A stretch of DNA of 64,000 nucleotides from CAVVYA01 sp964577835 (GTDB lineage: Bacteria > Pseudomonadota > Alphaproteobacteria > SMXQ01). Positions 1-9,259 of this stretch are shown here, piece by piece. Where the stretch lies: contig CAZOBN010000002.1 in assembly GCA_964577835.1 (NCBI GenBank), forward strand, positions 14,487-78,486, read 5' to 3'. Within the stretch, counting starts at the first letter, position 1. Each line of letters begins with the position of its first letter. The notes under the pieces were generated by a model. The model was given only the letters and a program-made list of their open reading frames with translations, did not search any database and was not told the origin of the DNA. Position numbers and translations under genes: made by a program.

Positions 1-271
1 TCGCATCCCTTCGGCGCGCCACGAGGCGCTCCTCGATCGCCCGCACGTCGGCGAGCACGGATACGCAACTGTCGTAGTAGTCGACACCCGCGGCCGTGGT
101 GCCGATCCGCTGTGTCGTGCGGTTCAGGAGCCTGACATTCAAAACGCGTTCGAGCTCCAGGATGCGTTTGCTGACCATGGCGCGGGTGACGCCGAGTTCT
201 TTGGCGGCCGGCGTGTAGCCGCCGAGCCGGACAACCGATTCATAAGTCGTCATGAGCTTGAAGCGGTCCAT
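1..271 (-). CDS. LysR-family transcriptional regulator, N-terminal part (cut by window edge)
   Basis: This is the DNA-binding end of a LysR regulator; the effector domain lies outside the window. The protein begins MDRFKLMTTYESVV and carries a winged helix-turn-helix at about residues 17-40 (AAKELGVTRAMVSKR). It is very close to the complete LysR at 55420-56373, which begins MDRFKLMETYVAVV and has the same recognition helix, so the two are paralogues. It is divergent from hyuA, which it probably controls, and a palindrome in the gap also occurs upstream of the paralogue. Confidence 0.9.
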   Translation of the reverse strand, partial: MDRFKLMTTYESVVRLGGYTPAAKELGVTRAMVSKRILELERVLNVRLLNRTTQRIGTTAAGVDYYDSCVSVLADVRAIEERLVARRRDA

Positions 272-287
272 GCGTGCCCCCCCCCCG

Positions 288-319
288 CTTGTCAAATTTT
301 AGTTGATAACTCTACAAGC
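288..319. promoter_or_regulatory. Putative LysR operator shared with the 56.4 kb regulator
   Basis: The stretch contains TGTCAA, 7 bases, then TTGATA, a near-perfect inverted repeat, followed by a CAAGC box. The site at 56396-56427 has the same layout and matches at 24 of 32 positions. Both lie just upstream of paralogous LysR genes in divergent promoters. The function as a LysR binding site is inferred. Confidence 0.5.
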
Positions 320-506
320 ACTTACACCTTGTGAAAAGCGTCCCGGTGCCGACAATGAAGCGAAAGCAAAGGGGGATGAGCGTCTCATTTCACCATGCAT
401 GGGTGGCGGGCCGGAAGCCGTCAGTCCATCGTTGCACCGCGTAAACTCACCGAATTGGCCCCGGGAGGCTTCGGCCCCGACATTTGCTAGGGAGGGTAGT
501 GGTAAC

Positions 507-2621
507 GTGGAATATGTGGTTGGCGTCGATATCGGTGGTACCTTTACCGATTGCGCGATCATGGATGAAGATGGCGCCATCACGATCGGTAAAGCGCTTT
601 CCACCCCCGGCGACTTCTCGCACGGCGTCATCGCTGCCCTCCATGATGTGGCCAAGAAGCTGGGGTTCGCCTCGGAAAACGATCTCGTGCAATCGGCGCG
701 GCTGTTCCTGCACGCCTGCACCATCGGCGAAAATACGCTGTTCGTTCGAGAGGGCGCCAAAACCGGCCTGATCGCCACCCGCGGCTTTGGCGACACCATG
801 TTCATCATGCGGGGCAAGATCACCGAAGGGCTGACCGAGGCCGAGGCCAACCACATCTCCGGCTTGACCAAGCCCGATCCCTACGTGCCCCAGCACCAGG
901 TGATCGAGGTCGACGAGCGGATCGACAGTTCGGGCGCCGTCATCATTCCCCTGGATGAAGCGGCGGCCATCCGTTCGATCGAGCGGTTGATCGCCCAAGG
1001 GGTGGAATCCGTGGCCGTGGCGCTGCTCTGGTCCACGGTCAACGACGTGCATGAAAAGGCCATCGCCCGCCTCCTGCAGGAGCGATTCCCCGCCGTGCAT
1101 GTCAGTCTGTCCAGCGCGGTGGCGCCCTATGTGGGCGAGTACGAACGGACGGCGACGACGGTGTTCAATGCCTATATCGCGCCTAAAATCTCCCGTTACC
1201 TGAACAATCTCGACCAGACGCTCAAGACCAAGGGCCTGCGTCGGGATCCCCTGATCATGCAGGCGTACGGGGGGATGCTCGACGTCAAGGCCACGTCCAA
1301 GAAAGCGATCGGCACCATCGAATCCGGGCCTGCCGCCGGCGTCGTCGGCAGCCACTTCCTGGGCGAGTTCATCGGGGAGAAGAATATTCTGGCCGCCGAC
1401 ATGGGGGGCACCACCTTCAAGGTCAGCGTCATCCGGGATGGTGCCATCGAACGAGAGAACAGCCCTGTGCTGCTCCGCTACCAGTTGCTGTCGCCCAAGA
1501 TCTGGGTGGAGTCCATCGGCGCGGGAGGCGGCAGTATCGCCTGGGTCCACCCCGAAACCGGGCTGCTCAAGGTGGGACCGCAAGGTGCCGGCGCCAAGCC
1601 GGGACCGGTCTGCTACAGCGTGGGCGGCACCGAACCGACCGTCTCCGATGCGGACCTGGTGCTCGGCTATCTCAACAAGGATTATTTCCTCGGCGGCCAG
1701 ATGACCCTGGATGAGGAGGGGGCACGACGGGCGATTCGGGAAAAGATCGCCGAGCCCCTGGGCATGAGCGTGGTCCAGGCCGCCCACGGCATCTACGCAA
1801 TCGCCACCGCCCACATGAGCGACCTGATGCGCCGGGCCACCGTGGAGCGCGGCTATGACCCGCGTGAGTTCGTGCTCTTCGCCTATGGCGGGGCGGGACC
1901 GGTCCATGCCGCCCGCTATGCCGCGGAGCTGGGGATCAAGCAGGTGCTGGTGCCGGCCACGGCGGCGGTGCATAGCGCCGCCGGCCTGATCGGTTCCAAC
2001 GTCATGTACCAATACGGCATGACGGACTTCGTCACCGTGCCCGTGCCGCCGCAGCGCATCAACGCGAACTTCACCGGCATGTGCGAAAGGGCGCTGAAGG
2101 ATCTGAAGGCGGCGGGCTTCGAGCAGGCGGACGTGTCCATCGTGCGCAGCGTCGACATGCGCTACCGCTACCAGGTCAACGAGCTGAATGTCCCCTTCCC
2201 GCCGGGCGTCGAGGAGATCACGGAAGCGGACCTGGAGACGCTGTATAGCCGCTTCGACAGCCTCTACGAGCTGTCCTACGGCAAGGGCTCCGGCTACCGC
2301 GAAGCGGGCCGCGAGATCGCCACCTTCCGGGTGGACGCCGTCGGTGTGCTGGGCAAGCCGCAGATCCGGCGGGAGACCGTCACCGCCGCCGACAGCGCCA
2401 AGGCTCTCAAGGGACAGCGCCCGGTCTATTTCGAGGAATATCAGGATTACCATCCAACCAACCTGTACGATTTTCCGTCGATGACCCCCGGCATGCGGGT
2501 CGATGGCCCCGCGATCATCGAGACGCCGGTGACGACCATCGTGGTGAATCCGCGGGATCACGCGGAAATCGATGCCTACCGCAACGTGCGAATCCACATC
2601 GGGACCGGAGGTGCGGCATGA
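507..2621 (+). CDS. hyuA: Hydantoinase/oxoprolinase-type carboxylase subunit A
   Basis: This 704-residue protein has the HyuA layout: an N-terminal actin-like ATPase fold opening with VGVDIGGTFTD (about residues 5-15), a second nucleotide-binding motif (AADMGGTT, near residue 300), and a C-terminal acetone-carboxylase-beta-like domain. Family members hydrolyse hydantoins or 5-oxoproline with ATP, or activate ketones for carboxylation in the AcxA/Apc group. The frame is open upstream, but GTG 507 is chosen because AGGGAGGG lies 10 bases before it and the family motif starts at once. The stop overlaps the hyuB start by four bases. The gamma-like gene two positions on favours a carboxylase role; the substrate is unknown. 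Confidence 0.9.
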   Translation: MEYVVGVDIGGTFTDCAIMDEDGAITIGKALSTPGDFSHGVIAALHDVAKKLGFASENDLVQSARLFLHACTIGENTLFVREGAKTGLIATRGFGDTMFIMRGKITEGLTEAEANHISGLTKPDPYVPQHQVIEVDERIDSSGAVIIPLDEAAAIRSIERLIAQGVESVAVALLWSTVNDVHEKAIARLLQERFPAVHVSLSSAVAPYVGEYERTATTVFNAYIAPKISRYLNNLDQTLKTKGLRRDPLIMQAYGGMLDVKATSKKAIGTIESGPAAGVVGSHFLGEFIGEKNILAADMGGTTFKVSVIRDGAIERENSPVLLRYQLLSPKIWVESIGAGGGSIAWVHPETGLLKVGPQGAGAKPGPVCYSVGGTEPTVSDADLVLGYLNKDYFLGGQMTLDEEGARRAIREKIAEPLGMSVVQAAHGIYAIATAHMSDLMRRATVERGYDPREFVLFAYGGAGPVHAARYAAELGIKQVLVPATAAVHSAAGLIGSNVMYQYGMTDFVTVPVPPQRINANFTGMCERALKDLKAAGFEQADVSIVRSVDMRYRYQVNELNVPFPPGVEEITEADLETLYSRFDSLYELSYGKGSGYREAGREIATFRVDAVGVLGKPQIRRETVTAADSAKALKGQRPVYFEEYQDYHPTNLYDFPSMTPGMRVDGPAIIETPVTTIVVNPRDHAEIDAYRNVRIHIGTGGAA

Positions 2622-4435
2622 CCACGGCAATGCAGAACATCGATCCCATCACGTTCGAGATCCTGTCCCACCGGCTGCACGAGATCACCAAGGAGATGGG
2701 GACCACGCTGGAGCGCGTGGGGGGCACCGTCAACACCACCCAGTTACGCGACTACATGGCCGCGATCTACACGCCCGACGGCGACATCCTGGCTGCCGGC
2801 GATTCCATGGGGTGGCATGTTGCCTGCGCCGGTTTCGCGGTGAAGCACATCATCAAGCAGTTCCAGGGCTCCATTCACCCGGACGATGTTTTCCTGCTCA
2901 ACGATCCTTACGTGGCGGCGATTCACCAGTCCGACGTTTACATCGTTTCGCCGATCCACGACGCGGATCGCCTGGTGGGCTGGTCAGCCACCTTCGTTCA
3001 TGTGATGGACATCGGTGCCATGTCGCCCGGCGGCAATTCGCCGGGCGCAACGGAAATCTTCCACGAAGGCCTGCGCATTCCCGGCATCAAGCTGGTGGAC
3101 CGCGGTGAACTGCGGCAGGATGTGTTCAACACCATCACCAACATGACGCGGCAGCCGACGATGGTGGGGCTGGACCTGAAGTGCGAGCTGGCGGCCAACA
3201 ACGTGGCCAAGGCGCGTCTGCGGGAATTGTGCGGACGCTACGGCGTGAGCCTGGTCGAGGCCGCATCGCAACAGTTGATTCGGCAGTCGGAGGCGGTGCT
3301 TCGCCGGCGCATCCAGGAAATTCCCGACGGCTCGTGGTCCGCATCCGCCGAGATCCAGGGCAAGCAGACCTGGCGGGTTTACCTCACCCTGCGCAAGGAA
3401 GGGGATCGTCTTTTCTACGACTTCGCCGGCACCGATCCCCAGGCGGAAGTGGGCATCAACGTGCCGTACCATGCCACCTTCGGCGCCTGCTACGAGTCCG
3501 TGGTCAGCTACTTGGGTTACGACATTCCCAAGAACCAGGGGATGTTCGCGCTGATCGAGGTCAGTGCCCCTCCGGGCAGCGTGGTGAACGTGCGGTATCC
3601 CGGGCCGGTTTCCCTCAGCACGACCTCCGGTGGCGCTATCGCCAAGTTTCTCGCCTTCTCGGTCATGGCCCAGTGCCTGTCCACCAGCGAGAAGTGGCGC
3701 AAGGAGTCCATGGCCCAGACCCTGAGTGGGCGCATGGCCCGGCATGCCGGGATCAGCCAGCACGGCAACTACTATGTTTCCACGCTGCTCGAGGTCGGCG
3801 GCATCGGCGCCACGTCGTACAAGGATGGCGTCAATTCCGGCCGGGGCACGACGACCTGCCACAACATCGAATGGGTGGAGCGCAACTTTCCGCTGCTCTA
3901 CCTTTTCCGGCGTCACGCACAGGATTCGGGCGGCGCCGGCAAGTTCCGGGGCGGCATGGGGGTGGAGGTCGGCATGGCCGTCCACCGGGCGCCGGAAAAG
4001 AAGATCAGAATCATTGCCTTGGGCGTGGCCGGCTTCAAGAATTCGGGCCGTGGCCTGTTCGGCGGCTATCCGGGCGCTCCCAGCCTTCTCATTCATCACC
4101 AGCAGACCCGCATCCAGAGCCTGCTGGAAAGCCATGTTCCGCCCACCGACGTGGCCGATTGGGGCGGCACCTGGGAAGTCATGCCTTATGCCGACTTCAC
4201 CTTGAACGATCAGGGGATTCTCTACCTTCGCACCTCTTGTGGCGGGGGGTATGGCGATCCGCTCGAGCGACAGCCTGCCATGGTGGAGCAGGACCTGCGC
4301 GATGGGCATGTGTCCCAGGACGTCGCCCGGGATGTCTATGGCGTGATCGTGAAGGACGGTGCCACCGTGGACATGGCAGGCACCGAGGCTCAGCGCGCCA
4401 CACTCAGGGCGGAACGCCGGGGAGCTGTGCAATGA
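2618..4435 (+). CDS. hyuB: Hydantoinase/oxoprolinase-type carboxylase subunit B
   Basis: This 605-residue protein begins with the HyuB signature DPITFEILSHRLHEI and has the conserved glycine-rich middle (VNVRYPGPVSLSTTSGGA) and a C-terminal SCGGGYGDPLER segment. HyuB pairs with HyuA in the N-methylhydantoinase, oxoprolinase and acetone or acetophenone carboxylase families. The start overlaps the hyuA stop (ATGA), and its own stop overlaps the next start in the same way, so three genes are translationally coupled. At 605 residues it is shorter than acetone carboxylase alpha and nearer to ordinary HyuB or ApcD size. Confidence 0.9.
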   Translation: MTTAMQNIDPITFEILSHRLHEITKEMGTTLERVGGTVNTTQLRDYMAAIYTPDGDILAAGDSMGWHVACAGFAVKHIIKQFQGSIHPDDVFLLNDPYVAAIHQSDVYIVSPIHDADRLVGWSATFVHVMDIGAMSPGGNSPGATEIFHEGLRIPGIKLVDRGELRQDVFNTITNMTRQPTMVGLDLKCELAANNVAKARLRELCGRYGVSLVEAASQQLIRQSEAVLRRRIQEIPDGSWSASAEIQGKQTWRVYLTLRKEGDRLFYDFAGTDPQAEVGINVPYHATFGACYESVVSYLGYDIPKNQGMFALIEVSAPPGSVVNVRYPGPVSLSTTSGGAIAKFLAFSVMAQCLSTSEKWRKESMAQTLSGRMARHAGISQHGNYYVSTLLEVGGIGATSYKDGVNSGRGTTTCHNIEWVERNFPLLYLFRRHAQDSGGAGKFRGGMGVEVGMAVHRAPEKKIRIIALGVAGFKNSGRGLFGGYPGAPSLLIHHQQTRIQSLLESHVPPTDVADWGGTWEVMPYADFTLNDQGILYLRTSCGGGYGDPLERQPAMVEQDLRDGHVSQDVARDVYGVIVKDGATVDMAGTEAQRATLRAERRGAVQ

Positions 4436-4710
4436 AGTACCCGATCGGCGAGAACCTGGAGGTGGTTGACGAGGGGCAGGGGCGCCGATGGGTGCAATGC
4501 GCCCAGTGCGAGACCCGCCTGGCGCCTTCTCCGACCGCGTGGCGTGAAGCGGCCCGAGTTCGGGTCTTGCCGGCGAAGGCGGCAAGCCCCCTCATGGCCA
4601 TTCTCGATGCCCAGTACCACCTGGAACAACTGCTCTGTCCTTCCTGCGGCGCGCTGTTCGACACGGAATTGGTGGAAGAGCAGCCGGGAGAGAGGGTTGA
4701 GAAGGCCTGA
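4432..4710 (+). CDS. Small zinc-ribbon protein, acetone/acetophenone carboxylase gamma-like
   Basis: This 92-residue protein begins MKYPIGENLEVV and has two cysteine pairs, CAQC near residue 23 and CPSC near residue 67, which together can bind one zinc. Acetone carboxylase has a gamma subunit of about 168 residues and acetophenone carboxylase a smaller one, both zinc-containing; this protein is shorter still. The ATG overlaps the hyuB stop, so it is made with HyuA and HyuB. A role as the third subunit of a carboxylase is inferred from position and the cysteine pattern. Confidence 0.75.
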   Translation: MKYPIGENLEVVDEGQGRRWVQCAQCETRLAPSPTAWREAARVRVLPAKAASPLMAILDAQYHLEQLLCPSCGALFDTELVEEQPGERVEKA

Positions 4711-4745
4711 AACTGTGCTGTAATGGCGGACGCTTGTTCAATGAT

Positions 4746-4766
4746 GTCGATTGAAACCAAATCGAC
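4746..4766. other. Short inverted repeat in the leader of the ABC operon
   Basis: GTCGATT and AATCGAC form perfect 7-base arms around a 7-base loop, between the gamma-like gene and the binding-protein gene. No U-run follows, so it is not an obvious terminator. It could be an operator or an RNA stem; neither is shown. Confidence 0.3.
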
Positions 4767-4894
4767 CCATGGCATGCTTCGTGAAAGGGAGATTTGGCCC
4801 GTTATTCGTCTTCCGTCCGCCTCGGCCCGGCGGCAGTAACGCGGCTGGTATCCAGACGTCTCGTTGTTTCTTCTCACGCATTGAAACGGGAAAC

Positions 4895-6001
4895 ATGAAC
4901 ATGAGCACGTTAGCGAAATTTCCAAGGATCGGTCTCAAACACGGACTGATCGCGATGGCGATGCTGGCCGGCGGCGGCGCCGTTGCCGCGTCGATCGCGC
5001 CCGCCGCTGCCCAGTCGGGCCCGAAGTCCATGCAGGAGCTGATCCAGGCGGCCCAGCGCGAGGGCCGGATCAACATCCTGGAGAGCGGGTTCACGGACGC
5101 GGCGTTCCTGCGGGACGTCGAGAATGCGATGAACGCCGAGTACGGGATCAAGATCAGGATCAACGGCACCGGCGGCCCGAGCATGTCGCAGATGGTGACG
5201 CGGCTGATTCAAGAGAAGCAGGCAAGGCAGACGCCATCCACGGACCTGCTCTACACCAGCACCCGGCAGCGTTACCTGTTGCAGCAGGCCGGCGTCACCG
5301 ATCCGGTGGACTGGAAGCGCTACGACCCGACCATTCAGCCGGAGGAACTCACCCACGATAGCTCCGGCCTGGTGCTGTTCGCCGACCGCGTGGGCGTCGT
5401 CTACAACGTCAACAGCATTCCGCCGGACATGGTGCCGAAAACCCTGGAAGACTTGGCCGATCCCAAGTACCGCGGCAAGCTTTCGACGACTCCTTACGGA
5501 ACGGGGATCGGCGAAGCCATCATGCTGTTTGGCACCGAGCGCGTGATGAAGCTGGTCGAGGGCATGCGCAAAAATGTCATCGGCTTCACCGGCAGCACCG
5601 AATTCCGCCCGCTCATCACGGGCGAGTTCCCGATGCTTGCCTTCACTGCCAGCTCCGCACAAGCACTCCTGGAAAAGGAAAAGGGCGCGCCCCTCGATGT
5701 GGCATATCCGTTCCAGGCGTACTTTCTCTATTCAATCGATATGATGAAAGGCGCGTCGAACCCGCAAGCCTCCCGACTTTTCGCCCTGTTCCTGCGCACA
5801 CCGAAGGGCCAGGAGATCCTGTGGAAGCACCGCCGGCAAGATTCGCCCTTCATCTCGACCAGCCACCTGTATACGCAGGTGGAGAAATCCCGCAGCGCCG
5901 GCGAGCAGGTCTTGCTGTACACGGAGGCGGATGTGCAGAAGTTCGACGCCGCGTTCAACGAACAGGTTCCCGCGATCAACAAGATGTTCCGGACTAAATA
6001 G
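4895..6001 (+). CDS. ABC transporter periplasmic substrate-binding protein, FbpA-like
   Basis: This is a secreted binding protein of 368 residues of the family-1 extracellular solute/iron-binding type. A signal peptide with a hydrophobic stretch and an Ala-rich end (AAAQ) fills about the first 40 residues. The body has the usual two-lobed pattern, with a hinge near VVYNVNSIPPDMVPKTLEDL and the PKYRGK segment. ATG 4895 is chosen because it places the signal peptide at the N-terminus; the open frame upstream has none. Permease and ATPase genes follow. Family members bind ferric iron but also organic anions; the coupling to hyuAB suggests an organic ligand. Confidence 0.85.
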   Translation: MNMSTLAKFPRIGLKHGLIAMAMLAGGGAVAASIAPAAAQSGPKSMQELIQAAQREGRINILESGFTDAAFLRDVENAMNAEYGIKIRINGTGGPSMSQMVTRLIQEKQARQTPSTDLLYTSTRQRYLLQQAGVTDPVDWKRYDPTIQPEELTHDSSGLVLFADRVGVVYNVNSIPPDMVPKTLEDLADPKYRGKLSTTPYGTGIGEAIMLFGTERVMKLVEGMRKNVIGFTGSTEFRPLITGEFPMLAFTASSAQALLEKEKGAPLDVAYPFQAYFLYSIDMMKGASNPQASRLFALFLRTPKGQEILWKHRRQDSPFISTSHLYTQVEKSRSAGEQVLLYTEADVQKFDAAFNEQVPAINKMFRTK

Positions 6002-6205
6002 TTCATGCCCGTTCGTGCGAGGTGCAAGGCGATCGGCAACCCGGCGTATCGGTTACCGGGTCGCCATCCCCACGCGGGAGGGTGTTCCGTGTTCCGACAA
6101 TGGACCCATGATCATGTGCGTCCAGAGAGAGGTGATGCGAAGTCGTATCCGTATTGCTCTCGGGCCGGGTGTATGAACCTGACAGGCAAGGATCAGTAAG
6201 AGCCG

Positions 6206-7957
6206 ATGGATGCCAGCGCCGCGCAGATTGCACCGGCCGGTGCGGGAGCGTTTCTCGAAAGGCTTCTGAACGGGCGCACGCTCATGGTCGTCGTGGCCGC
6301 CGTGACCCTTGTGCTCGTCATCGTGCTGCTGGCGGTGATCGCGCAGGTGGCCTTTCAGCACCGCGCCATCAATGGCACCACGACCTACACGTTGCGCAAC
6401 TTCGTCAACCTGTACACGGATAAGTTCGCCTACGAGACCCTCATCAACACCATCATCTTCGCGCTGGTGGCTACGGCGGTCGCCCTGTCCTTCGCCACGC
6501 CCATCGCATGGTTGACGGAGCGGACGGATCTGCCCGGCAGCCGCTGGGTGTTTCCGCTCCTGACCGTCACGCTCCTCGTGCCCTCCTTCTTCACGGCGAT
6601 GGGCTGGCAGCTCCTGTTTCACGGCCGCGTCGGTCTGGTGAACCAGTGGCTGGTTCAAATCCTGCCGTTCGAGCGTTCGCCGCTGAACATCAACACCGTG
6701 TTCGGCATGGGATGGGTCGAGGGCCTGTCGCTGATCTCCTTGGCCTTCGTCATGGTCGTGGGCTCCGTGCGTTCGATGGATCCCGCCCTGGAGGAAAGCG
6801 CCCAGGTGCATGGCCTGCCGCTGTGGCGACGGCTGCGGCGGATCACCATCCCGCTCGTGTGGCCGGGAATATTGGCTGCTGGGTTGTACGTCCTCACCAT
6901 CGCCATTGCCGCCTTCGACGTCCCGGCCATCATCGGCATGTCGAACCGGATCTTCACCTTTAGCACCTTCGTCTACAGCATGGCCCTGCCGGTGGACGGC
7001 GTGCCGAACTACGGCAGCATCGCCGCGTCCAGCGCGCTGATGCTGCTAATCGCGCTGGCGGTCAGTTGGTGGTACCTGCGGGTCATCGGCAAGGCGAACC
7101 GATACGCCGTGGTGACCGGCCGCAACTATCGGCCCCAGCCCATTGCGCTCGGGAAATGGTCCGCGGTGGCCTGGGGCTTCATCCTGCTGACCATCGTCCT
7201 GGTGCTCGTTCTGCCGCTCGCGGTGATGATATGGGTCGCCGTGACGCCGGTGCTGACGGTCCCGTCGATCAGCGCTCTAGAGCGCGTGTCGCTGGGCAAC
7301 TTCCGGAACATTCCCTGGCGCAATTTCTGGCCGGCGGCGAGCAACAGCGCGATTCTCACGCTGGTCGTGCCGACACTGACGACCGTGGCGGCGCTCGCGA
7401 TTTCCTGGGTGGTGATCCGCTCCCGCCTCAAGGTGGCGGGAGCTTTCGACATGCTGGCCTTCCTGCCGCATGTGGTGCCCCACATCATCTTCGCGGTCGG
7501 CGCCATGCTGCTCGCGCTGTTCTGGATGCCCTCCTTTTTGCCGCTCTACGGCACGCTCACCATCCTCGTCCTGGTGTATTTCATCGGCAAGATCAGCTTC
7601 GCGACGCGCATCTTCAACAGCTCCCTGCTGCAGATTCACCAGGAGCTCGACGAGGCCGGACATGTTTTTGGCCTGAGCTCGATGCGCGTGTTCCGCCGCA
7701 TCCTGGTGCCGCTGCTCGCGCCGGTTCTGGTTTACAGTTGGCTGTGGATGGCGCTGCTGACGCTGCGCGAACTGACCGTGGCGGCCTTCCTGGTCACCCG
7801 CCAGAACAATACCCTGCCGGTGTTCATCTGGAGCATCTGGACCGACGGCAACATGAACATGTCGGCGGCGGTCTCCCTGGTGCTGATGGCCGGCATGATC
7901 CCCATCTTGATCGCGTTCTTCGTCATCAGCCGGCGTTGGACAAGGGGCATAATCTGA
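6206..7957 (+). CDS. ABC transporter permease, fused two-domain FbpB type
   Basis: This 583-residue inner-membrane protein contains two copies of the binding-protein-dependent transport domain, about 12 helices in all. Each copy has its ATPase-coupling loop: EESAQVHGLPLWRRLRRITI near residue 200 and DEAGHVFGLSSMRVFRRILV near residue 490. The fused arrangement is typical of ferric-iron and related importers. It lies between the binding protein and the ATPase on the same strand. Confidence 0.9.
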   Translation: MDASAAQIAPAGAGAFLERLLNGRTLMVVVAAVTLVLVIVLLAVIAQVAFQHRAINGTTTYTLRNFVNLYTDKFAYETLINTIIFALVATAVALSFATPIAWLTERTDLPGSRWVFPLLTVTLLVPSFFTAMGWQLLFHGRVGLVNQWLVQILPFERSPLNINTVFGMGWVEGLSLISLAFVMVVGSVRSMDPALEESAQVHGLPLWRRLRRITIPLVWPGILAAGLYVLTIAIAAFDVPAIIGMSNRIFTFSTFVYSMALPVDGVPNYGSIAASSALMLLIALAVSWWYLRVIGKANRYAVVTGRNYRPQPIALGKWSAVAWGFILLTIVLVLVLPLAVMIWVAVTPVLTVPSISALERVSLGNFRNIPWRNFWPAASNSAILTLVVPTLTTVAALAISWVVIRSRLKVAGAFDMLAFLPHVVPHIIFAVGAMLLALFWMPSFLPLYGTLTILVLVYFIGKISFATRIFNSSLLQIHQELDEAGHVFGLSSMRVFRRILVPLLAPVLVYSWLWMALLTLRELTVAAFLVTRQNNTLPVFIWSIWTDGNMNMSAAVSLVLMAGMIPILIAFFVISRRWTRGII

Positions 7958-8006
7958 GAAGGTCGCGACCCCGTCGTTCAGACCTGGCAAACGAGAATGA
8001 GCAGCG

Positions 8007-9122
8007 ATGATTCAGGTTAGAGGCCTTACGAAACTCTTTCGCGGCAAGTCCAGCAACACCCTGGCGCTGGACTCGGTCGACCTCGAGGTTCGCGCGGGCG
8101 AGTTCTTCGTGCTGCTGGGTCCCAGCGGATCGGGCAAGACGACCTTGCTGCGCAGCGTCGCCGGGCTGGAGAAACCCGACGGCGGCGAGATCCATCTCGG
8201 CTCCCATCTCGTCTATTCTGGTCCGGAAAAAGTTTTCGTCCTGCCCGAGTCGCGCAAGCTGGGAATGGTTTTCCAGTCCTATGCGATCTGGCCCCACATG
8301 ACCGTCGCCGACAACGTCGCCGTGCCGCTGCGGGAAGGCAAGGCCAGGATATCCCGCCACCTCGTTCAGGACCGGGTGAGCAAGGCCCTGGAGATGGTCG
8401 GCCTAAAAGGCATGGAGCAAAGGCCCGCGCCCTTGCTCAGCGGCGGTCAGCAGCAGCGGGTCGCCTTGGCCCGCGCGCTCGCGGTGGAGCCGGCCGTGAT
8501 GCTAATGGACGAGCCGCTGAGCAACCTCGATGCGCGGCTGCGCGAGGAGGTGCGTCGGGAGATCAAGACGCTGACCACCAAGATCGGCGTCACCACGCTC
8601 TATGTCACCCACGACCAGGCGGAAGCCATGGAGCTGGCCGATCGCATCGCGGTGATGGATCACGGGCGCATCCTGCAGATCGGCACGCCGGAAGACCTCT
8701 ATCAGAGGCCCGCGCATCCCAAGGTGGCGCAATTTCTCGGGTCCGCGAACTGGTTTCCCGGAACGGTCAGCGCCGAGGGCGTGGTGGAGACCAGTCTCGG
8801 GCGGTTGCGCGTCGCGCCGGCGCGGAATGCCGGCATATCGCAGGGCGACAGCATCACCGTGGCGGTGCGGCCCGAAGGCGTGCGCCTGACCTCCGGCATT
8901 CCCGACATCGCCTCCGACGACAACCTCTTTACCGGGCAGGTCGTGTCGGAGGTGTATTTCGGCGACCATCGCCTCTACACGGTTCAGGTCGGCGGGGTGA
9001 CGCTTTTGGCCAAGCTGCCCTTCGACCAACACCTGGCAGGGCCGGTTCACGTCGCCATTGCCAGAACCAATCTGCACCTCTTTCCATCGGACGATAGCGC
9101 CGCCGGCGCGGACCAGCCGTAG
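8007..9122 (+). CDS. ABC transporter ATP-binding protein, FbpC/PotA type
   Basis: This 371-residue ATPase has Walker A GPSGSGKTT at residues 38-46, the signature LSGGQQQR from residue 144, and Walker B VMLMDE at residues 164-169, followed by a switch-region His (YVTHDQ). A C-terminal TOBE-like domain (ITVAVRPEGVRL) completes the Fbp/Pot class. It energises the permease encoded just upstream. All catalytic motifs are intact. Confidence 0.93.
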   Translation: MIQVRGLTKLFRGKSSNTLALDSVDLEVRAGEFFVLLGPSGSGKTTLLRSVAGLEKPDGGEIHLGSHLVYSGPEKVFVLPESRKLGMVFQSYAIWPHMTVADNVAVPLREGKARISRHLVQDRVSKALEMVGLKGMEQRPAPLLSGGQQQRVALARALAVEPAVMLMDEPLSNLDARLREEVRREIKTLTTKIGVTTLYVTHDQAEAMELADRIAVMDHGRILQIGTPEDLYQRPAHPKVAQFLGSANWFPGTVSAEGVVETSLGRLRVAPARNAGISQGDSITVAVRPEGVRLTSGIPDIASDDNLFTGQVVSEVYFGDHRLYTVQVGGVTLLAKLPFDQHLAGPVHVAIARTNLHLFPSDDSAAGADQP

Positions 9123-9259
9123 GAAAAATCCTCGGACGTTGCCGCTCGCCTTGCCCCTCGAGGGTCAAGGAGCGCGGCCGATGAACCGGGGCAATGAGCT
9201 GGCGCCAACGGAGCGGATTGGATGCTGCCTTGGCCGTCCATGCGTAAGGAGAACAGACC

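Noticed and set aside
447..2630. A 727-residue open frame on the minus strand
   Set aside because: It mirrors hyuA in a high-G+C region, has no family sequence and lacks a ribosome site. The plus-strand gene is clear.
3181..4710. A plus-strand frame of 509 residues that would fuse to the zinc-ribbon protein
   Set aside because: Its first part is an out-of-frame reading of hyuB; only the last 92 residues, from 4432, look real.
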